Positions 8,992 through 17,314 of a stretch of DNA of 64,000 nt are shown here, piece after piece (within the stretch, counting starts at the first letter, position 1; every line of letters begins with the position of its first letter). The stretch lies in contig JBGPHC010000022.1 in assembly GCA_041484195.1 (NCBI GenBank), positions 1 to 64,000 on the forward strand, written 5' to 3'. The notes beneath the pieces were generated by a model. That model ran no database searches. It worked only from the letters and a program-made list of their open reading frames with translations, and was not told where the DNA came from. The position numbers and the translations under genes were made by a program. This DNA comes from PSRI01 sp041484195 (GTDB lineage Bacteria > Bacteroidota > Bacteroidia > Chitinophagales > Chitinophagaceae).

Positions 8992-10530
8992 TCAATGCGA
9001 CAGGGACTGAATGCCGAATTGTATTCGCTTCACTGTTTCCTCCCTGCCAATTACGGCTGCAATATCAAATACAGGAGGACCATATTTGTCGCCCACCAGC
9101 ATGATGCGAAGCGGCAATTGCAATTCACCGGCCTTGATGTTTTTTTCAACGGCCATCTCTTTGAAGATGGACTCAGCCACGGCTGCATCCCAGGGCCCGG
9201 GGGTTTGGATCAGTATGCAATAGTCAACGAAGAAAGCCGCTTTTTGGGGAGACCATTTTGATTTGATTGGCTCCATCACCAGTTGTTTTGGCGCTTCAAA
9301 AAAGAACTTAGTCTGGTCATAAAACTCGGAGAGCAGCACGCAACGGTCCTTCACCAGCGCAATGATTTTTTCAAGCCAGGCATCATCATCCACCTTTATC
9401 CCATTTACTTCCAGTATTTTTCTTACATCGGGTTTCAGCATTTCGGCCGAGAGCCTTTTGATCCACTCATGGTTGAACCATTTTGCCTTTTCATAATCGA
9501 ATTTCGCGCCACCTTTGTGAACTCTTTCAATTGAGAATTTACAGATCAGCTCCTGCATGGTGAAGAGTTCCTGGAGGCTGCCGTCATTCCAGCCCAGCAT
9601 GGCCAGCATATTGATAAAGGCCTGTGGAAGAAAGCCCAGTTCCCGAAAACCCCTTGTCAGTTCTCCTGTTCTCGGGTCTTTCCAATCCATGGCATAAACG
9701 GGGAAGCCTAGCCGATCTCCGTCTCTTTTGCTGAGTTTTCCATTTCCGTCGGGCTTCATGATCAATGGCAGGTGCGCCCATTGGGGCATGTCGTCTTCCC
9801 AACCAAGATATTTCCACAAGAGCACGTGTATGGGAGCGCTGGGTAACCATTCCTCTCCCCTGAAAACATGCGTTATTTTCATCAGGTAGTCATCTACCAC
9901 CACTGCCAAATGATAGGTGGGCATACCATCTGCTTTTAGCAAGACTTTATCATCCACCTGGGAAGTATTGAAATTTACGCCACCTCTGATCATGTCCTGC
10001 AATCCAACCACTTCATCTTCGGGTACCCTGATCCTGATGACATGCGATGCACCCGATTCGACCAGTTGCTTCACCTCAGGAGGCGCAAGCGTTAGTGAAT
10101 TGCGCATTTTCATACGCAAATTATGGTCATATTGTGGCGACGGATTTTGAGCAGTCTTGAACCTGATGCGCATTTCTTCCAGCTCTTCTGTACTGTCAAA
10201 AGCATAGTATGCATGACCGGCTTGCACCAATTGTTCGGCGTACTGCTTGTAAATTCCCTTTCGCTCACTCTGCCTGTAAGGTCCGTAAGCCCCACCGGTA
10301 TGTGGGCCCTCATCGGGATGCAGGCCACACCAGTCCAGGCAGGCCATGATGTATTCTTCCGCACCCGGAACATAACGGTTCTGGTCTGTGTCTTCAATAC
10401 GCAGTACAAAACTGCCATTGTGTTGCCTGGCAAAGAGATAGTTGAATAGAACCGTTCTCATTCCGCCTATATGCAGTCCCCCTGTGGGACTGGGTGCAAA
10501 TCTTACCCTTATCTTATTTGAATCGCTCAT
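8992..10530 (-). CDS. gltX: Glutamate-tRNA ligase
   Basis: GltX charges tRNA-Glu with glutamate in the cytosol. Counting from an upstream TTG at 10539, the class I signatures are the HIGH-equivalent GLHIGG (21-26) and the KMSKS-equivalent KLSKR (268-272). The anticodon-binding C-terminal half is complete. I set the start at the ATG at 10530 (512 aa): the TTG at 10539 forms part of a perfect -7 promoter box (TATTTTTG, 10537-10544 minus strand), so transcription should start after it and the message is nearly leaderless. The product is of normal length. It is followed on the same strand by the GT39 gene. Confidence 0.96.
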   Translation of the reverse strand: MSDSNKIRVRFAPSPTGGLHIGGMRTVLFNYLFARQHNGSFVLRIEDTDQNRYVPGAEEYIMACLDWCGLHPDEGPHTGGAYGPYRQSERKGIYKQYAEQLVQAGHAYYAFDSTEELEEMRIRFKTAQNPSPQYDHNLRMKMRNSLTLAPPEVKQLVESGASHVIRIRVPEDEVVGLQDMIRGGVNFNTSQVDDKVLLKADGMPTYHLAVVVDDYLMKITHVFRGEEWLPSAPIHVLLWKYLGWEDDMPQWAHLPLIMKPDGNGKLSKRDGDRLGFPVYAMDWKDPRTGELTRGFRELGFLPQAFINMLAMLGWNDGSLQELFTMQELICKFSIERVHKGGAKFDYEKAKWFNHEWIKRLSAEMLKPDVRKILEVNGIKVDDDAWLEKIIALVKDRCVLLSEFYDQTKFFFEAPKQLVMEPIKSKWSPQKAAFFVDYCILIQTPGPWDAAVAESIFKEMAVEKNIKAGELQLPLRIMLVGDKYGPPVFDIAAVIGREETVKRIQFGIQSLSH

Positions 10531-10536
10531 GGATGG

Positions 10537-10544
10537 CAAAAATA
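10537..10544 (-). promoter_or_regulatory. -7 promoter box of gltX
   Basis: TATTTTTG read on the minus strand is an exact TAnnTTTG match. It ends 7 bases before the ATG at 10530 and overlaps an in-frame TTG, which rules the TTG out as the main start. No -33 TTG stands out at the expected spacing. Confidence 0.6.
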
Positions 10545-10724
10545 TGAATTATGAATCAGGAAAGGATCGCATTTCTACGGTAACATGAATCAGGGAACAG
10601 CGATCTTTTGGTGAAGAAGGAATCAATTGGAATCAGAAAGAATTCCCCGTTGGGGCAGGATCAGCCCGCCTGCAATTGATGCCTAATTCCTGTAACTTTA
10701 ACCACTAACTGATAATACCAGATC

Positions 10725-12074
10725 ATGAAATTTTTTTTATTGTGTTTTATGCTTTCCGTACTCGCGGTAAATAATCCGCAGGCCCAGCAAAAAATCAATC
10801 CTGCCGATGCCAATGCGGCATCAAAAGAATGGTTCCGGAATGCCAAATTCGGACTCTTCATACATTGGGGGCCATTCAGTATTCCCGGCGCCGGAGAATG
10901 GGTAATGAATAACAGAAATATCAGCGTCGGGAACTACGAGCGGCTGAAGGATTTTTTCAATCCAGTAAAATTCGATGCTAAAGAATGGGTGAGCCTGGCA
11001 AAACAGGCCGGCATGAAATATATCACTTTCATCACCCGCCACCACGATGGATTTAGTATGTGGGATACGAAAGCTTCCGATTTCAATATCATGAATTCAT
11101 TGTACGGAAAGGATATTTTGAAAATGCTTGCGGATGAATGTCACAGGCAGGGTATTAAGTTATTTGTCTATTATTCACTGTTGGACTGGAGGCGTGAGGA
11201 TTACCAGTATTGGACGGGCAGGACCGGAAAAGGATCAGGTAGAATCAATCACGGCGAATGGAAGGATTATATCTCGTTTATGAAACAGCAGCTCACGGAA
11301 CTACTCAGCAATTATGGTGAGATCGCTGGTGTATGGTTTGATGGACACTGGGACCAGGTTCCCTGGGATGAAAAAAATAAGAAATGGGGAGACAGCAGCC
11401 TGGTGAATTGGCATTATGATGAATTATACGGCCTCATCCACCGCCTGCAGCCGGGCGCCCTGATTGGGAATAACCATCACCGGAAACCATTTCCGGGAGA
11501 GGATTTTCAAATGTTTGAAAGAGACCTTCCAGGTGAGAATACCACCGGATGGGGAACCGGCCCCAATCAGGTTTCAGCACTGCCTCTTGAAACCTGTGAA
11601 ACCATTAACGGGTCATGGGGATTCGATATTACCGATACTGCCTACAAAACTCATCGACAACTGACGGGTCTTCTCGTTCGGGCGGCAGGAAATGGTGCCA
11701 ACCTCCTGTTAAACGTGGGGCCGATGCCTAACGGGCAAATACAACCGGAGTTTGTAGAAAGATTGAGGTACCTCGGAGACTGGATGAAGACCTATGGCGC
11801 CAGCATCTATGGCACACACCGGGGATTCATGAAACCTCAGGAATGGGGCTCCATCACCGAAAAAGACGACAAAGTCTTCCTCCACATTTTGAAGGACCCC
11901 GGAGAAAATTTCACCCTGGCCGGGTTCCCCTATTCGGGAGTCCTGAAAGCCGTCTGGATGAAAAATGGCCAGGCATTGCCCTTTCAACTGAAAGGAGGCG
12001 CCCTCACCCTCCATACCTCGTTAACCAGCCTTGCAGATAATGATATTGTGATCGAATTGCAGGTGAAAAAATAG
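10725..12074 (+). CDS. Alpha-L-fucosidase, GH29 (second copy)
   Basis: This is a secreted GH29 fucosidase of 449 residues with a signal peptide at 1-20 (cleavage after NPQA-QQ). The catalytic barrel shows HWG (47-49), RHHDGF (105-110) and the nucleophile Asp206 in AGVWFDGHWD. A short beta-sandwich tail closes the protein. A near-consensus -7 box (TAACTTTA, 10693-10700) lies about 25 bp upstream of the ATG. The stop is only 4 bp before the polysaccharide deacetylase start, so the two are very likely co-transcribed and end at the hairpin at 12744. It is distinct from the GH29 enzyme at 4607 in spacing of motifs and in its lack of a long C-terminal domain. Confidence 0.92.
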   Translation: MKFFLLCFMLSVLAVNNPQAQQKINPADANAASKEWFRNAKFGLFIHWGPFSIPGAGEWVMNNRNISVGNYERLKDFFNPVKFDAKEWVSLAKQAGMKYITFITRHHDGFSMWDTKASDFNIMNSLYGKDILKMLADECHRQGIKLFVYYSLLDWRREDYQYWTGRTGKGSGRINHGEWKDYISFMKQQLTELLSNYGEIAGVWFDGHWDQVPWDEKNKKWGDSSLVNWHYDELYGLIHRLQPGALIGNNHHRKPFPGEDFQMFERDLPGENTTGWGTGPNQVSALPLETCETINGSWGFDITDTAYKTHRQLTGLLVRAAGNGANLLLNVGPMPNGQIQPEFVERLRYLGDWMKTYGASIYGTHRGFMKPQEWGSITEKDDKVFLHILKDPGENFTLAGFPYSGVLKAVWMKNGQALPFQLKGGALTLHTSLTSLADNDIVIELQVKK

Positions 12075-12078
12075 AAAC

Positions 12079-12699
12079 ATGTTCTATCTCGTAAAAACTC
12101 CCTGGTGGCTGAAAAAATTATACCCGGAGTGCGTATGGGAAATGCCGGCAACGGAGAAGACACTCTACCTCAGTTTTGATGACGGACCCCATCAGGAAGC
12201 CACCCCCTTTGTGCTGGAAGAATTGCGGAAATACAATGCCAAAGCATCATTTTTCTGTATAGGAAAGAATGTAAAGGAGCACCAGGCGTTATACCAGCGA
12301 ATACTCGACGAAGGACATAAGGCGGGTAACCATACATTTGATCATTTGAATGGATGGAAAACCGGGGATCAGAAATATTTTGAGAACGTGGCAGAAGCCA
12401 GGAAATTCATAGACTCTGATCTATTCCGCCCACCGTATGGAAGGATCACTAAATTTCAATTGAAATACCTCAGAGCTTCTTTGGGGATGAAGACGATTAT
12501 GTGGTCGTGCCTGAGTGCAGATTTTGATACAAAGATTTCGCCGCGGGATTGTTTGCAAAATGTTTTACTTACTGCGGTTGAAGGATCAATTATTGTATTT
12601 CACGACAGCGGCAAGGCCTGGGATCGTATGAGGTATGCATTACCGATAGTGTTGGAGCATTTTTCTGAACTTGGATACAAATTCGCCAGAATCGGCTAG
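12079..12699 (+). CDS. Polysaccharide deacetylase (NodB/CE4)
   Basis: The 206-residue protein has the NodB homology domain that removes N-acetyl groups from glycans such as peptidoglycan or chitin-type chains. Motif 1 is SFDDGP (32-37; Asp34 base, Asp35 metal ligand), motif 2 is HTFDH (85-89, giving the two metal-binding histidines), and motif 3 is RPPYG (117-121). A late FHDS supplies the C-terminal catalytic His. There is no signal peptide, so it is either cytosolic or anchored by other means, which is unusual for an envelope deacetylase. It follows the GH29 gene by 4 bp and precedes a terminator, consistent with a two-gene glycan-modifying transcript. Confidence 0.92.
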   Translation: MFYLVKTPWWLKKLYPECVWEMPATEKTLYLSFDDGPHQEATPFVLEELRKYNAKASFFCIGKNVKEHQALYQRILDEGHKAGNHTFDHLNGWKTGDQKYFENVAEARKFIDSDLFRPPYGRITKFQLKYLRASLGMKTIMWSCLSADFDTKISPRDCLQNVLLTAVEGSIIVFHDSGKAWDRMRYALPIVLEHFSELGYKFARIG

Positions 12700-12743
12700 T
12701 GAAGGGGCTTTGGCCGGAGCTGACACCGGCTGTAAAACTAATT

Positions 12744-12773
12744 GGGCCTGGGTAGAAACCCTGGCCCGTTTTT
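12744..12773 (+). terminator. Rho-independent terminator after the deacetylase gene
   Basis: GGGCC-T-GGGT pairs with ACCC-T-GGCCC across an AGAA loop with one T:T mismatch, followed by GTTTTT. It ends the GH29/deacetylase transcript 45 bp beyond the stop at 12699. Confidence 0.75.
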
Positions 12774-12835
12774 AATCCGTACCCTATGAAAACTAGGTCT
12801 AAGTTACAACGTTTTTTGGTTCTTGCAAGTATTTT

Positions 12836-13759
12836 TTACCTCAAACGAATCTCCCTGACATGCCCGTTAACCGTAATGGTGGCCTTATTATCGCAGTCTC
12901 CATCACCATAATCCAACACCCCGCTAGTACCATTAACGGTGATGTTCACCTTACCTTCCACGATCCAGTAACAAATGAATTTCCAAACTAATGCAGATGT
13001 TATTTCGGTTGACCAGGTCTTGCCGTTAGAATTGCTTCCATTGCTGGTGCCGGTAATATTATAAACATCATCAAAAGGCCATGAAGGCGTACCGTTTCCT
13101 TCAACCTGAGTATGCACCCTGTTCTTGGTCCAACTCACCCAATTGCCATTGTTCGTGTTCGTAATTTTTCCATCCTGCACTTTTACGGTGAATTCTTTTT
13201 GGTTGGATGAACTGGTGTTTTGTACGAAATGAACTCCTTCAATGTGGAGGCTGTCAACATAATATCCGTCGAAGCTGGTGGTGGCGCTGCTGCCGGGAAT
13301 ATGCATCTTGCCGGTATAAACAGTAATGATTTTTCCTTTTCTCAATTTACCATCGATTCCGAGGCATCCGCTTCCAAAGTCAATGGTAATGGTTTTGGGA
13401 AATATGCCGCGGTCTTTGGGAAATACAGTAACGGTAAAGCAACGGTGTGAGCTATCTTCCCGGAATGTAGCATTCATGGTGTTCACTGCGGTTCGGCCAT
13501 AAATTCCCAGACCATCGCTTCCACTGATTCCAACATCATCGCCTGCAGTAGCATCGTCAATGCCAATGGCAGAATTAAATACATCATCGAATTGGGAGTT
13601 TGCTACGGTTTCATCGGCAGCCGCATTCATCGTTGATTCTTCACTCACGGAAATTCCCTGATTACCGGAGGCATTATCCTTCTTACAGGAAACAAAGCTT
13701 AATGCTGCAAAAGCGGCAATTGCCAAGATGCCCTTTGGCAGACTCGTAAGTAATTTCAT
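12836..13759 (-). CDS. Hypothetical lipoprotein
   Basis: I do not recognise a named family. The frame stays open to 13885, but a lipoprotein signal peptide begins at the ATG at 13759, with the lipobox ending in SFVSC and Cys25 as the acylation site, so the mature protein of about 283 residues should be membrane-tethered and exported. The rest is beta-rich with many Asn, Ser, Thr and Gly. It has regularly spaced short strands and ends in GDGDCDNKATITVNGHVREI, as in secreted Bacteroidota lipoproteins of unknown role. It is monocistronic, convergent with the deacetylase gene and divergent from tatD. Nothing in context points to a substrate. Confidence 0.75.
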   Translation of the reverse strand: MKLLTSLPKGILAIAAFAALSFVSCKKDNASGNQGISVSEESTMNAAADETVANSQFDDVFNSAIGIDDATAGDDVGISGSDGLGIYGRTAVNTMNATFREDSSHRCFTVTVFPKDRGIFPKTITIDFGSGCLGIDGKLRKGKIITVYTGKMHIPGSSATTSFDGYYVDSLHIEGVHFVQNTSSSNQKEFTVKVQDGKITNTNNGNWVSWTKNRVHTQVEGNGTPSWPFDDVYNITGTSNGSNSNGKTWSTEITSALVWKFICYWIVEGKVNITVNGTSGVLDYGDGDCDNKATITVNGHVREIRLR

Positions 13760-13965
13760 GACAGTAAATTTTTTATGTGAAAAAGGTAAGCACGCATAAA
13801 CAGACCTTCGACCGGGGCTAAAGTTTAAAGCTTTGTGAAAATTTGTTGATATTTGATACTGTGACCTGTTAATCAATGACTGCAAACTCCCAACCTGAAT
13901 AGGCCAGGAGTCTGGATTTACGCGGGATGACCAGGATGGTATAAAACGCAGGTACGTGCACAGAA

Positions 13966-14742
13966 ATGAGATTCTCAGATACGCATTGCCATTTGTACCT
14001 AAATGATTTTGAAAATGATATCAGCATCGTCATCCGAAGGGCGAGGGATGCAGGTGTGATTGCCTGTTATCTGCCCAATATCGATAGTAGCTCGATAGCT
14101 GACATGCTCCGGCTCGAAGCTGGCTTTCCGGGATTTTGTCACGCCATGATGGGATTGCATCCCTGCTCAGTAAAAGAAAATTACAAAGACGAATTGGCCC
14201 TGGTAAAAGACTGGCTCAGTAAGCGGCCATTCGCGGCAGTGGGAGAAATTGGATTGGATTTTCATTGGGATAAGACCTTTGTCCCCCAACAATATGAGGC
14301 CTTCCGTTTGCAGATCAGGTGGGCAAGGGAGATTCAATTACCGATCGTGATCCATTCGAGGGATTCGATTCAGGAATGCATAGATGTGGTAAAGGAAAAT
14401 CAGGATGGAGACCTGAAAGGGATCTTTCATTGTTTTACGGGGTCTTATGAATCGGCGCTGCGGATCATTGACCTGGGCTTTTATCTCGGCATAGGAGGAG
14501 TGCTCACTTATAAGAATTCGGGCCTCGAGGAAACCATTTCCAAAATTGACCTGAAGCATATAGTATTGGAAACGGATGCCCCTTATCTGACTCCGGTTCC
14601 TTTTCGCGGCAAAAGGAATGAAAGTGCTTATTTGAAATATGTGCTGGAGAAATTGTCTGAGATCAAGGGTATCCCGGCATCTGAAATTGCGGATATAACC
14701 ACGGAAAATTCAAATATGATTTTCAACACTAAATCGGTCTGA
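13966..14742 (+). CDS. tatD: TatD family metal-dependent hydrolase (DNase)
   Basis: This 258-residue TIM-barrel hydrolase belongs to the TatD family, whose members act as 3'-5' exonucleases or DNases in DNA repair. Metal ligands are visible: His7 and His9 in DTHCHL, Glu94 in GEIGLDFHWDK, His130 in IVIHSRD, His155 in FHCFTGS and Asp204 in ETDAPYLTP. Length is typical. Its TGA stop overlaps the ATG of the asparaginase gene (TGATG at 14740-14744), indicating translational coupling. The family also includes aminoacyl-tRNA proofreading-like paralogues, so the symbol is a family-level assignment. Confidence 0.92.
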   Translation: MRFSDTHCHLYLNDFENDISIVIRRARDAGVIACYLPNIDSSSIADMLRLEAGFPGFCHAMMGLHPCSVKENYKDELALVKDWLSKRPFAAVGEIGLDFHWDKTFVPQQYEAFRLQIRWAREIQLPIVIHSRDSIQECIDVVKENQDGDLKGIFHCFTGSYESALRIIDLGFYLGIGGVLTYKNSGLEETISKIDLKHIVLETDAPYLTPVPFRGKRNESAYLKYVLEKLSEIKGIPASEIADITTENSNMIFNTKSV

Positions 14743-15788
14743 TGCCTAAATCTTCATCCCGCTCGCCTGTAAAATTGTTGATCATCTATACCGGAGGAAC
14801 GGTGGGTATGGTATACGACAACGCCACAGGCGCCTTGCATCCCATTGGATTCAAAGCTATTCGGGAAAACATACCTGAAATTGCGAGGCTTGGTTTCGAG
14901 TACCAGGTACATGCTTTCAACCCTCCACTGGATTCATCTAATATGTCTCCGGATGTTTGGGTTGAATTGAGTTCCATCATTGAAAAGAATTATGATATTT
15001 ATGACGGCTTTGTGATCCTGCATGGATCAGACACGATGGCATTCACTGCTTCGGCGCTGAGCTTCATGCTGGAGAATCTGGGCAAGCCCGTGGTGCTGAC
15101 AGGCTCACAGTTACCAATAGGCGAAATCAGGAATGACGCCAAGGAAAACATCATTACGGCCCTCGAGATTGCAGCGGCGAGGGAAAGGGGGCGGGCCCTG
15201 GTGCCTGAGGTATGCATCTATTTTGACTTCCAGTTGTTCAGGGGAAATCGATCCAAGAAATACAATGCGGAAAAATTCGAAGCCTTCTATTCCATGAACT
15301 ATCCTCCCCTGGCCGAAGCGGGGATTGAAATAAAATACAAGAAGCCATTCATTCTGAAACATCCCGAAAAGCCACTGAGAGTGCATCGGAAATTGGACCC
15401 TCATATTGCCGTACTGAAAAATTTTCCGGGTATCCGGCAGGAAGTAGTGGAGGCGGTGCTGAATATTCCAGGGCTGAAGGCCGTAATCATGGAAACATTT
15501 GGGAGCGGTAATGCTCCCACTGTTGGATGGTTCATCGATTGCCTGAAAAAGGCTATCGCCAAGGGCATTACTATACTGAACATCACCCAATGCGATGGCG
15601 GGGCAGTTGAATTAGGACGTTATGAAACCAGCGCTCTCCTGAAGGAAATTGGAGTGGTAAGCGGGCATGACATGACATTTGAGGCCGCTGTTGCGAAACT
15701 GATGTTCCTGCTGGGCCATAAAATTTCAAGGAAGGAATTGGAAAGACAGATTGAAACCTCCTTGAGAGGGGAACTGACCAGGGGGTGA
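14742..15788 (+). CDS. Type I L-asparaginase
   Basis: This 348-residue cytosolic asparaginase hydrolyses asparagine to aspartate and ammonia. The first active-site loop is YTGGTVGM, with nucleophile Thr20. The second is HGSDTM (94-99), with Asp97 and Thr98. A Lys in GEIRNDAKEN completes the proton relay. There is no signal peptide, in line with type I rather than the periplasmic type II. It is translationally coupled to tatD by a one-base overlap and lies just upstream of the tRNA-Ser promoter. Confidence 0.93.
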   Translation: MPKSSSRSPVKLLIIYTGGTVGMVYDNATGALHPIGFKAIRENIPEIARLGFEYQVHAFNPPLDSSNMSPDVWVELSSIIEKNYDIYDGFVILHGSDTMAFTASALSFMLENLGKPVVLTGSQLPIGEIRNDAKENIITALEIAAARERGRALVPEVCIYFDFQLFRGNRSKKYNAEKFEAFYSMNYPPLAEAGIEIKYKKPFILKHPEKPLRVHRKLDPHIAVLKNFPGIRQEVVEAVLNIPGLKAVIMETFGSGNAPTVGWFIDCLKKAIAKGITILNITQCDGGAVELGRYETSALLKEIGVVSGHDMTFEAAVAKLMFLLGHKISRKELERQIETSLRGELTRG

Positions 15789-15796
15789 TTTTTTTA

Positions 15797-15828
15797 TTGG
15801 TATCCAATCCCGAATAAATGTATTTTTG
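15797..15828 (+). promoter_or_regulatory. Promoter of tRNA-Ser
   Basis: TTG at 15797-15799 and TATTTTTG at 15821-15828 are separated by 21 bp, matching the Bacteroidota -33/-7 layout. The tRNA begins 17 bp past the -7 box. The -33 element lies immediately after the asparaginase stop. Confidence 0.75.
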
Positions 15829-15844
15829 CAGTCCTTCAAAAACA

Positions 15845-15931
15845 GGTGAGGTGTCCGAGTGGTTGAAGGAGCACGCCTGGAAAGTGTGTATACGGGAAAC
15901 TGTATCGCGGGTTCGAATCCCGCCCTCACCG
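15845..15931 (+). tRNA. tRNA-Ser (GGA)
   Basis: An 87-nt type II tRNA. The acceptor arms GGTGAGG (15845-15851) and CCTCACC (15924-15930) pair perfectly, with G as discriminator base. The anticodon loop CTGGAAA gives anticodon GGA, reading UCC and UCU. A long variable arm, typical of serine tRNAs, precedes the T arm with its GTTCGAATC loop. The 3' CCA is not encoded. It has its own promoter and a strong terminator, and its 3' end is repeated 185 bp downstream. Confidence 0.97.
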
Positions 15932-15946
15932 CAAACCAATTCAATG

Positions 15947-15981
15947 CCCCCGCTCTCAGCAGCGGGGGATTTTTGTTTTTT
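15947..15981 (+). terminator. tRNA-Ser terminator
   Basis: CCCCCGCT (15947-15954) pairs with AGCGGGGG (15961-15968) around a CTCAGC loop and is followed by ATTTTTGTTTTTT. It starts 16 bp after the tRNA. Confidence 0.85.
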
Positions 15982-16037
15982 GAGCGTTAGGCATGCGTGA
16001 TTGAGCATGCATAAAAGCGAATAAAAACAAAAATCAA

Positions 16038-16159
16038 GGTGAGCAAGGCGAACCGGCATTGAATTGGATTGAACCCCCCAACCCAGGGATCACCGCAGGT
16101 AATCCCGCCCTCACCGCAAACCATCACAATGCTCCCGCTCCTGCAAGCGGGCTTTTTTT
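16038..16159 (+). repeat. Degenerate copy of the tRNA-Ser 3' end and terminator
   Basis: A 23 bp stretch of tRNA-Ser and its flank (15916-15938) recurs exactly at 16101-16123. A diverged copy of the terminator follows (CCCGCT 16134-16139 with AGCGGG 16146-16151, then CTTTTTTTG). Upstream at 16038-16043, GGTGAG matches the tRNA 5' acceptor strand and would pair with the repeated CTCACC, so the block may be a decayed second tRNA-Ser. It cannot fold as a working tRNA, since anticodon and D arms are gone. Alternatively it is a scar left by an element that integrates at tRNA 3' ends. The interval 15982-16261 holds nothing else I can identify. Confidence 0.7.
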
Positions 16160-16261
16160 GTTTTGAAACGTTGCTAAGCTTGTTTAGGTATAAGTGTAAA
16201 AACAAAAAGCACAAAAGGAACGAGAATAAAATGGAAAGACACCGAAATGGCCTTGCAAAAG

Positions 16262-17014
16262 CTAGCCCCCACTTATCCAATCCCTGAATGAAGGCACATG
16301 CTCCTGGCTGATTACGATCTCTTCAGACTGAGGTATCGAGAGCTCAACGCTGATCTTACTCCTTGGCAGATTCCTGAACAGGTTGATATAATTGACATTG
16401 ATGATATATTTTCTGTTGGCACGGTAAAAAATACCAGGATCCAGTTCCTCTCCCAACACTCTCAGATTCCTTATTTCCGCCACATATTTGAGATTGTTCC
16501 TGTCAATAAGGAATACCAGCTTATGCCGGGAGTAAAAACAAGCAATGTCTTCAACCCTCACAATTTGAAATTCCTGTCCCCGCCTGGCTATGATTCTTGA
16601 CCTTTTCCTGTTTCTCAAAAGGGAATTTCCATTGGAAAATGGGTAGTGACTTGAAAATTGTTCCCCCGGGTTCTTGTATTTATCGATCATGTTCCTAAGC
16701 GAAAACGAATCCACCGGTTTGAGCAAATAATCGATATTCCCAAACTCAAAAGCCCGGACCAGCCATTCATTATATGATGCCACGAATACAATCGGGCAAT
16801 TCATGCTAGCCCAATACAGAATATTGAAAGGGGAATGGTCGCTGAAAGGCATATCCATGAAAACAAGGTCCGGCCTGGGCTGGCCTTGCAAACGATGCAG
16901 GCTGTCTTCAAAACTATGACATTCAGAAACCTGCAGGGGTTCGTCCAATTGTAGCAATGCTTCAGAAAGCAAAGCCGGTTCAGGTTTCTCATTTTCGATG
17001 ATCAGCACATTCAT
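16262..17014 (-). CDS. LytTR family response regulator (orphan, atypical receiver)
   Basis: This 250-residue protein has an N-terminal receiver domain (1-125) and a C-terminal LytTR DNA-binding domain (about 140-245) and should act as a transcription factor. The phospho-acceptor Asp54 is kept in FMDMP. However, the acidic pair near residue 8 is ENE rather than DD/ED, and the switch Thr/Ser of the FTTAYD motif is Ala (VFVASYNE), so phospho-signalling may be altered or lost. The Lys of LLKP is present. No histidine kinase is adjacent, unlike the pair at 62846-64000. It is divergent from the SusC/SusD locus across 300 bp and is a plausible regulator of it. Confidence 0.87.
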   Translation of the reverse strand: MNVLIIENEKPEPALLSEALLQLDEPLQVSECHSFEDSLHRLQGQPRPDLVFMDMPFSDHSPFNILYWASMNCPIVFVASYNEWLVRAFEFGNIDYLLKPVDSFSLRNMIDKYKNPGEQFSSHYPFSNGNSLLRNRKRSRIIARRGQEFQIVRVEDIACFYSRHKLVFLIDRNNLKYVAEIRNLRVLGEELDPGIFYRANRKYIINVNYINLFRNLPRSKISVELSIPQSEEIVISQEHVPSFRDWISGG

Positions 17015-17314
17015 GACCTTGAAATATTGAGGCTTTGTGAAATAGTGTTTGCGGCCTTTACTACCGGATGGATTTTAAGCGCATACGGTGGTGGAGTCTT
17101 CTCTTTTAGAAAGTATGTTTTGGCGGGTTGCAGTGCAAAAAAATACGGCTTCACTCATCAATTATCCGGCTTCAGGATTATAGAGCCTGTTCATGAACAG
17201 CAAATAGCATAATCGGCCTGTCATTAACAAATGAATTGTTATAAGTGAAATTCTCTTGATAAGTATATCGGCGAAACAGGTTTAAAAGTTATCATGCCTT
17301 AAAAAATATTAATT
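17015..17314. promoter_or_regulatory. Divergent control region between the LytTR gene and susC
   Basis: This 300 bp gap has no credible gene. It must hold the promoters of both the LytTR regulator and the susC-like gene. The one conspicuous element is a perfect 14 bp palindrome, CTGTTCATGAACAG, at 17187-17200, placed 115 bp before the susC start and 173 bp before the regulator start; it is a candidate operator. LytTR proteins usually bind direct rather than inverted repeats, so a different regulator may use it. Confidence 0.45.

Noticed and set aside
17027..17212. 61-codon plus-strand frame upstream of susC
   Set aside because: It overlaps the candidate palindrome and control region and has no protein features.
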